Assembly: GCA_937943045.1 (NCBI GenBank)
Contig: CALEBN010000067.1
Coordinates: forward strand, 1-64,000
Direction: 5' to 3'
Source: an uncultured Collinsella sp.
GTDB taxonomy: Bacteria > Actinomycetota > Coriobacteriia > Coriobacteriales > Coriobacteriaceae
DNA length: 64,000 bases
Positions 58,907-64,000 of the stretch are shown here, piece after piece. The first letter of the stretch is position 1. Each line of letters begins with the position of its first letter. Below the pieces are notes generated by a model. It was not told the origin of the DNA, ran no database searches, and saw only the letters and a list, made by a program, of their open reading frames with translations. Made by a program: the position numbers and the translations under genes.

Positions 58907-58919
58907 AGGTTTACGGGAC

Positions 58920-61229
58920 ATGGCATTGACCCCCAACGAGGCATATGCGGCCAAGCAGCCGTTTGTGGACAAGGAGACGCTCGAACATATCGTCGAGCAG
59001 TTCCCCACGCCGTTTCATCTATATGACGAGGCGGGCATCCGCCGCAACATGCAAGAGGTGCGCGATGCCTTTGCATGGAACCCGGGCTTTAAGGAATACT
59101 TTGCCGTCAAGGCCAATCCCAACCCGGCGCTCATTTCCATTCTCAACGAATACGGCTGCGGCTGCGATTGCTCGAGCTATACCGAGCTCATGATTGCCCG
59201 TTCGCTGGGCATCACGGGACACGACATCATGTTCTCGTCCAACGACACGCCGGCAGCGGACTTTGAGCTCGCCGACAAACTGGGCGCCATCGTCAACTTT
59301 GACGACATCAGCCACATCGAGTTCTTTGAGCGCGTTGCGGGACCCATCCCCAAGACGGTCAGTTGCCGCTTTAATCCGGGCGGACTGTTCCAGCTCTCCA
59401 ACGGCATCATGGATAACCCCGGCGACTCCAAATACGGCATGACCACCGAGCAACTCTTCGAGGCCTTCCGCATACTCAAAGCCAAGGGCGCCGAGGACTT
59501 TGGCATCCACGCATTCCTTGCCAGCAACACCGTCACCAACGACTACTACCCCAAGCTCGCGCGCATCCTCTTTGAGCTTGCCGTGCGCCTGGAGCGCGAG
59601 ACCGGCGCACATGTTGCCTTCATCAATCTGTCCGGCGGCGTCGGCATCCCCTATCTACCCGAGCAGCAGGCCAACGACATTCACGCCATCGGCGAGGGGG
59701 TGCACGCGGCCTACGACGAGATCCTGGTTCCCGCCGGTATGGGCGATGTGGCCATCTGCACCGAAATGGGCCGCTTTATGATGGGCCCCTACGGCTGCCT
59801 GGTCACCAAGGCCATCCACGAGAAGCAGATCTACAAGGACTATATCGGTGTCGATGCAAGCGCCGTCGATCTGATCCGCCCTGCCATGTATGGCGCCTAC
59901 CACCACATTACGGTGATGGGCCAGCCGGGTGGCGCCGGCAAGACCGCAGTACCCGTTACGGACACCTACGACATCACGGGCAACCTATGCGAGAACAACG
60001 ACAAGTTCGCCATCGATCGCGAGTTACCGCATATCGACATGGGCGACCTGCTTGTGATCCACGATACCGGTGCGCATGGCTACTCCATGGGCTACAACTA
60101 CAACGGGCGGCTGCGCTCCGCCGAGGTCCTGCTGCGCCCCGATGGCTCGGCCGACCTCATCCGCCGCGCCGAGCGCCCGGGCGATTATTTTGCCACGCTC
60201 GACGTGTTGCCGAGCGGCCGAGAGCTGCTGGCCAAGTCGCGCGCCGAAAGTGCCCGCCGTCGCACCCAAGACGAGCGCCTGGCAGTCGCCGCCCAATGGA
60301 ACAAACGCATCCAGATCGCGGACGCGAAGGAGAAGAACATGGACATCCGCAATCTTGAGGGCTCAATCGTCGCCCTTGTTACGCCGTTTAAAAAGGACGG
60401 CAGCGTCGACTTTGACGCACTCGAGCGCCTTATCGATTTCCACCTGCAAAACGGCACCGACGCCATCCTCACCCTGGGCACCACCGGCGAGAGCGCCACG
60501 ATGACCGACGACGAGGACAACTCCGTTGTCGCCGCAGTGGTCAAGCAAGTTGCAGGACGCATCCCCGTCATCGCCGGCTCGGGCTCCAACTCCACGCAGA
60601 CCATGCTCACCAAGTCGCTCACTTACCAGGGCCTGGGCGCCGACGGTCTGCTGCTCATTACCCCCTACTACAACAAGTCCAACGAAGAGGGCATCTACCA
60701 GCACTTTAAGACCGTCGCCGATGCCGTGGACATCCCCTGCATCCTGTACAACATCCCCGGCCGTTGCGGCTGCGGCATCAGCGAGCGCAACGTAGAGCGC
60801 CTGGCCGCACATCCCAACATCATGGGTATTAAGGAAGCCTCGGGCAACGTCGCCTACGCGGCCAAGATTGCCCACCTGCTGTCCGACGACTTCCGCATGT
60901 ACTCGGGCGAGGACGCCCTCACCGTGCCGCTCATGAGCCTGGGCGCTTCGGGCACCATCAGCGTGTGGGCCGACGTTCAGCCGCAGCTTGTGCATGACAT
61001 GTGCCGCGCCTATTTGGACGGTGACGTGGCGCGCGCCCGCAATATCCAGATTGCCGGCCAGCCGCTCATCAATGCCCTCTTTAGCGAGGTCAACCCCATC
61101 CCCGTCAAGGAAGCGCTCGCTCAGATGGGTATGATCGAGGCAAACTACCGCATGCCGCTATGCCCCATGGCCAACGACACGCGCTCCGCACTTACCGATG
61201 CTCTGAAGGGAGCTGGTCTGCTTGATTAA
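58920..61229 (+). CDS. lysA-dapA: LysA-DapA continuous reading frame
   Basis: 769 codons without a stop. Residues 1-450 are diaminopimelate decarboxylase (PLP lysine K64 in YFAVKANPN; EMGRFMMGPYG). Residues 474-769 are dihydrodipicolinate synthase (GTTGESATM, LLITPYYNKSN, Schiff-base K638 in GIKEASG). A 24-residue charged linker joins them. The DapA part begins with its own ATG (60339) and a perfect AAGGAG 7 nt upstream, so free DapA (296 aa) may also be made. Either a true fusion or lysA has lost its stop. Lies behind the lysine riboswitch. Confidence 0.92.
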   Translation: MALTPNEAYAAKQPFVDKETLEHIVEQFPTPFHLYDEAGIRRNMQEVRDAFAWNPGFKEYFAVKANPNPALISILNEYGCGCDCSSYTELMIARSLGITGHDIMFSSNDTPAADFELADKLGAIVNFDDISHIEFFERVAGPIPKTVSCRFNPGGLFQLSNGIMDNPGDSKYGMTTEQLFEAFRILKAKGAEDFGIHAFLASNTVTNDYYPKLARILFELAVRLERETGAHVAFINLSGGVGIPYLPEQQANDIHAIGEGVHAAYDEILVPAGMGDVAICTEMGRFMMGPYGCLVTKAIHEKQIYKDYIGVDASAVDLIRPAMYGAYHHITVMGQPGGAGKTAVPVTDTYDITGNLCENNDKFAIDRELPHIDMGDLLVIHDTGAHGYSMGYNYNGRLRSAEVLLRPDGSADLIRRAERPGDYFATLDVLPSGRELLAKSRAESARRRTQDERLAVAAQWNKRIQIADAKEKNMDIRNLEGSIVALVTPFKKDGSVDFDALERLIDFHLQNGTDAILTLGTTGESATMTDDEDNSVVAAVVKQVAGRIPVIAGSGSNSTQTMLTKSLTYQGLGADGLLLITPYYNKSNEEGIYQHFKTVADAVDIPCILYNIPGRCGCGISERNVERLAAHPNIMGIKEASGNVAYAAKIAHLLSDDFRMYSGEDALTVPLMSLGASGTISVWADVQPQLVHDMCRAYLDGDVARARNIQIAGQPLINALFSEVNPIPVKEALAQMGMIEANYRMPLCPMANDTRSALTDALKGAGLLD

Positions 61230-61962
61230 GACCGTCATTATGGGAACGGGTCGCATGGGCTCGCTCATCCGCACTACCGCCGAGGGCGTTGTCGACGCCG
61301 CTGGAGAGCCCGTTTTTGACATCGTCGCCCAGATCGGCTTCGACTTGTCCGAGCTCGAGAGCGCACCGACGGCCGATGTAATCATCGACTTCTCGAACGT
61401 CGTGACCTTCGACGCCGTCGTCGCCTATGTCGAGCGCACGGGCGCGGCGCTGGTCTCGGGCACCACGGGTTATTCTCCTGAGCAGATGGACCGCCTGCGC
61501 GAGCTGGGCCAGAACGCCCGCGTCATGCACTCCGGCAATTATTCCATCGGTATCGCAGCCCTGCGTCATCTGGTAGCACAGGCAACACGCGAGCTGCCCA
61601 GCTTTGACTGCGAAATCGTCGAGACGCACCATAACCAAAAGGTCGATGCCCCCAGCGGCACCGCCAAGTTGCTGCTCGATGCCGTCGTCGAAGCCGAACC
61701 AGAGGCAGGCTACCACCCCGTCTATGGCCGCGAGGGCATATGCGGCGCGCGCGACCCCAAGGAGATCGGCATGCACTCGCTGCGCGGCGGCACCGTCGCC
61801 GGCGTGCACGAGGTAGGCTTTTTCGGCCAGGACGAGGAGGTCACGCTCACGCACCGCGCCACGAGCCGTCAGATCTTCGTCAACGGCGCCCTGGCAGCCG
61901 CGCAGAAGCTCGTCACCCGCGAGCCTGGCTTCTATACGTTCGACCAGGTCATGTTTGCCTAA
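61222..61962 (+). CDS. dapB: 4-hydroxy-tetrahydrodipicolinate reductase
   Basis: 246 aa. NAD(P)H-dependent reductase. Rossmann loop MGTGRMG and the signature ETHHNQKVDAPSGTA with the catalytic His and Lys. The start is a TTG (61222) overlapping the dapA stop by 8 bp, with AAGGGAG about 9 nt upstream. Makes tetrahydrodipicolinate for the next enzyme. Confidence 0.93.
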   Translation: MIKTVIMGTGRMGSLIRTTAEGVVDAAGEPVFDIVAQIGFDLSELESAPTADVIIDFSNVVTFDAVVAYVERTGAALVSGTTGYSPEQMDRLRELGQNARVMHSGNYSIGIAALRHLVAQATRELPSFDCEIVETHHNQKVDAPSGTAKLLLDAVVEAEPEAGYHPVYGREGICGARDPKEIGMHSLRGGTVAGVHEVGFFGQDEEVTLTHRATSRQIFVNGALAAAQKLVTREPGFYTFDQVMFA

Positions 61963-62001
61963 CCAGGTATCAACCGGATCCACTCAAAGGAGAGACAGCA
62001 A

Positions 62002-62721
62002 ATGAGTAATGCAGCCGAGATGGATGCACAGGAGATTATCAACTACATCGCAACCGCGCCCAAGAAAACGCCCGTCAAACTGTACGTGCGCGAAAAGCCG
62101 GGCATGAAGGTCCAGTGGGGCAATGCGCACGTCTACGGCGGTCGTCGTGGCAAGACCGTCTTTGGTGACTGGGATGAGCTCAAGGCAATCCTCGACGCCA
62201 ACGCCGACTCCATCGACTACTACGACGTAGAGAACGACTGCCGCAACTCCGCCGTGCCCATGCTCGACCTCAAGGGTATCAACGCCCGCATCGAGCCGGG
62301 CGCGATCATCCGCGACCGTGTCGAGATTGGCGATCGCGCCGTCATCATGATGGGCGCCATCATCAACATCGGCTCCGTCATTGGCGAAGGCTCCATGATC
62401 GACATGGGCGCCGTGCTGGGCGGCCGCGCCACCGTGGGCAAGAACTGCCACATCGGCGCCGGCACCGTGCTGGCAGGCGTCGTGGAGCCCGCCAGTGCCA
62501 CGCCCGTCATCATCGAGGACGACGTTATGATCGGCGCCAATGCCGTGGTCCTGGAGGGCGTGCACGTAGGCAAGGGCGCTGTCGTTGCCGCCGGCGCCGT
62601 GTGCGTCGAGGACGTCCCCGCCGGTGCCGTCGTGGCCGGTGTCCCCGCCCGCGTCATCAAGATGCGCGACGAGAAGACCGACAGCAAGACCGGCCTGGAA
62701 GAGGGTCTGCGCCAGCTTTAA
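62002..62721 (+). CDS. dapH: Tetrahydrodipicolinate N-acetyltransferase
   Basis: 239 aa, left-handed beta-helix acyltransferase with hexapeptide repeats (about 95-215, e.g. IGAGTVLAGVVEP, IGANAVVLEGVHVG). Length and N-terminus fit DapH, so lysine/DAP is made through acetylated intermediates. AAAGGAG 8 nt upstream. Last gene of the operon. Confidence 0.93.
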   Translation: MSNAAEMDAQEIINYIATAPKKTPVKLYVREKPGMKVQWGNAHVYGGRRGKTVFGDWDELKAILDANADSIDYYDVENDCRNSAVPMLDLKGINARIEPGAIIRDRVEIGDRAVIMMGAIINIGSVIGEGSMIDMGAVLGGRATVGKNCHIGAGTVLAGVVEPASATPVIIEDDVMIGANAVVLEGVHVGKGAVVAAGAVCVEDVPAGAVVAGVPARVIKMRDEKTDSKTGLEEGLRQL

Positions 62722-62727
62722 TAGTTA

Positions 62728-62773
62728 CGCGGTTTTGACAAACCGCGTTTTCGCTGACTTATGCTCAACCTGC
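62728..62773 (-). repeat. Mosaic intergenic repeat, copy c
   Basis: Read on the minus strand: GCAGGTTGAGCATAAGTC plus AGCGAAA, 24 of 25 bases as in 5443-5467, then the hairpin CGCGGTTTGTCAAAACCGCG. Confidence 0.75.
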
Positions 62774-62796
62774 GGGGCAATTCATCCCCAAACAAG

Positions 62797-62826
62797 AAGG
62801 CCGAAGCCCCTAGGAGCTTCGGCCTT
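62797..62826. terminator. Bidirectional terminator after dapH
   Basis: Perfect arms AAGGCCGAAGC and GCTTCGGCCTT between convergent genes. Confidence 0.85.
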
Positions 62827-62854
62827 TGCTTTCTCGCTGTAGGCGTAACGCAAC

Positions 62855-63829
62855 TTATCGATTCTCGATACTACCGATGTTTTTGAGCTCGATGGAGATG
62901 AGGCCGTTGGGCTCGTTGACGAACTCGATGTACTCGGAATTCGAACCCATCTCGGCCGGGAAGCTGATTTCGATACCCGTGTCGGTACGGATCTTGTGAT
63001 TGCGCACGGCAGCGCGCTCGGGAACCTTCTCCTCGGTCAGTGCCGCGCGCACGCTTTCCTTGATGACCGGTTCGTCCTCAAAGACCTCATCGACGATATC
63101 CCAAGGCGGCAGCTCCTCGTCATCCTCAACCTTCTCGGCAACGGCAGCCTTAACCTTGGCGAGTGCCACGGCCGTGTTGGCACCGTGCTCCTCGGCGACT
63201 TCCTCGACCACACGCGTCACGGTGTCGATGACCTCCTTGCCCGACACGCCCGTGTCGCACTGCAGCAGGCCATCGGGGATAAGCATACGGTCCTCGCCGG
63301 CAATCTTGCGTTTCTTGTCCACGTAGCCGATCTCCATGGTACTCGCGCGCACGATGGCATAGCTCGGCACCTTTTGCGAGGGGTTCGGCAGAATGGCGTA
63401 GTGGCGCGCGATGTCGTTGCGTACCTCCCCCTCCTCGCGGCCCACTTCGTGCATAAAAGCCTGCTTGGAGCCCAGCAGCATCACGGCAAACCAGCGGGCA
63501 TCCTCATCGTCGTCAAAATCGGCCACGAGCACGTCGGTGGACTCGGCTTTCTCGGCTTTGGTGAGCTCGGAAGAGATGAACTCCGCAATCTGCTGCGACA
63601 GGTCCACGAACTCGCGCTCGCCAAAGAAATAGCCCTTGAGTTCGCCGCCAAACGCAGAGTTCTCGGCAAACGTGGCACGTTTATTGTCGGCCGAGGTTCG
63701 TGCGCGGCGCAGATGCGTGGTCACGAAGTTGCGCACGGTACGGCTTTCGATATCGAGCTCGCGCTGGCTCATAACGTTAACGGCAGAGTCAAAGTCCAGG
63801 ATATGCAGAATCGCGTGATTGATTTTCAT
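62855..63829 (-). CDS. Nucleoid-associated protein (NdpA family)
   Basis: 324 aa, full-length 37-kDa nucleoid-associated protein (YejK/NdpA). N-terminus MKINHAILHILDF, internal segments KGYFFGEREFVDLSQQIAEF and DGLLQCDTGVSG. Binds the chromosome; the exact role is unclear. The ATG at 63829 has GGA 9 nt upstream; the ATG at 63838 would add three residues. Confidence 0.85.
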   Translation of the reverse strand: MKINHAILHILDFDSAVNVMSQRELDIESRTVRNFVTTHLRRARTSADNKRATFAENSAFGGELKGYFFGEREFVDLSQQIAEFISSELTKAEKAESTDVLVADFDDDEDARWFAVMLLGSKQAFMHEVGREEGEVRNDIARHYAILPNPSQKVPSYAIVRASTMEIGYVDKKRKIAGEDRMLIPDGLLQCDTGVSGKEVIDTVTRVVEEVAEEHGANTAVALAKVKAAVAEKVEDDEELPPWDIVDEVFEDEPVIKESVRAALTEEKVPERAAVRNHKIRTDTGIEISFPAEMGSNSEYIEFVNEPNGLISIELKNIGSIENR

Positions 63830-63940
63830 ATACGGCATTCCGTTCTAGATCGATTTCGGCACGAACCAGTATAGCGGTCGAGCCCGCCCCAAGCGCATCG
63901 AAGATTGCCGCATTGGGGCCAGGTTTCTCTGCACCAATGG

Positions 63941-64000
63941 TTAACGCAGGAGCTCGGACTGCCAGGCCTCGAGTTGTTCTGCCAGACTCTTACCGGCAGC
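63941..64000 (-). CDS. C-terminal end of a truncated gene
   Basis: The open minus-strand frame ends in SLAEQLEAWQSELLR and stop (TAA at 63941-63943). It continues beyond the window. Helical; family not identifiable. Confidence 0.45.
   Translation of the reverse strand, partial: AAGKSLAEQLEAWQSELLR

Larger units (their letters stand above)
58542..58919. other. Divergent region with lysine riboswitch
   Basis: Carries the promoter of the lysine operon (58617-58644) and the riboswitch with its expression platform (58690-58906). Nothing else recognised. Confidence 0.8.

Noticed and set aside
1..64000. CRISPR arrays, tRNA or rRNA genes, prophage
   Set aside because: No regularly spaced short direct repeats, no cloverleaf with acceptor/T-loop signature, and no phage genes were found by eye; a tRNA scan and a repeat finder would settle it.

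Overview
The window looks like chromosome of a high-GC gut actinobacterium of the Coriobacteriia, most likely Collinsella (C. aerofaciens group). The evidence is the gene repertoire and style: a fermentative pta/ackA module, the arginine deiminase pathway, a beta-glucoside PTS, the acetylated DAP route, an ECF transporter, and GC-rich codon use with AT-rich promoters. This assignment is inference from content; there is no rRNA in the window. I see no tRNA, rRNA, CRISPR array or prophage, and only one broken IS remnant.

Layout. 1-5.2 kb: xerD and pyrG, a small winged-helix regulator and a DUF1846 protein (all minus). 5.2-13.4 kb: arginine catabolism, with an arcA-argF-antiporter operon, a PLP aminotransferase and a second arcA identical to the first. 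Both arcA copies have the same promoter architecture and a similar folded leader. 13.4-17.3 kb: polyphosphate kinase and an RNA uridine methyltransferase. 17.4-22.6 kb: IS3 remnant, then an EamA exporter / GH1 phospho-beta-glucosidase / PTS EIIBC operon behind an attenuator-like leader, then a non-coding region with an 81-bp tandem palindromic repeat. 22.6-31.6 kb: DJ-1, Maf, P1 peptidase, galactofuranose genes (glf plus GT2), pta, and two tandem acetate kinases. 31.6-39.2 kb: HIT, xseAB, zinc peptidase, RNase D-like exonuclease, lipid kinase, a 30-residue membrane protein and an anchored C69 dipeptidase.

39.2-43 kb holds a tryptophan-type ECF transporter (S, fused A1A2, T) preceded by a 22-codon leader peptide with three consecutive Trp codons and a terminator, the layout of ribosome-mediated attenuation. 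43-49 kb: Asp racemase plus D-Asp ligase-like ATP-grasp enzyme, a secreted coiled-coil cell-wall protein, an HTH/Ser-Thr kinase pair and an FxLYD-type protein. 49-56.3 kb: a five-gene cluster (flavin/Fe-S ene-reductase, two-subunit aconitase X, M20 peptidase, MFS transporter) that may be an undescribed catabolic route. 56.3-57.3 kb: small membrane protein and HigBA toxin-antitoxin. 57.3-62.8 kb: M20D amidohydrolase diverging from a lysine-riboswitch-controlled operon in which lysA and dapA are one continuous reading frame, followed by dapB and dapH. 62.8-64 kb: nucleoid-associated protein and the tail of a further gene.

Recurrent theme: transcription attenuation and structured intergenic DNA. 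Besides ordinary terminators there are two families of intergenic repeats. One (four copies) is a mosaic of shared blocks and hairpins. The other has 21-28 bp outer arms around a covarying inner hairpin with conserved loop and flanks (two copies). Several isolated nested palindromes have similar geometry.
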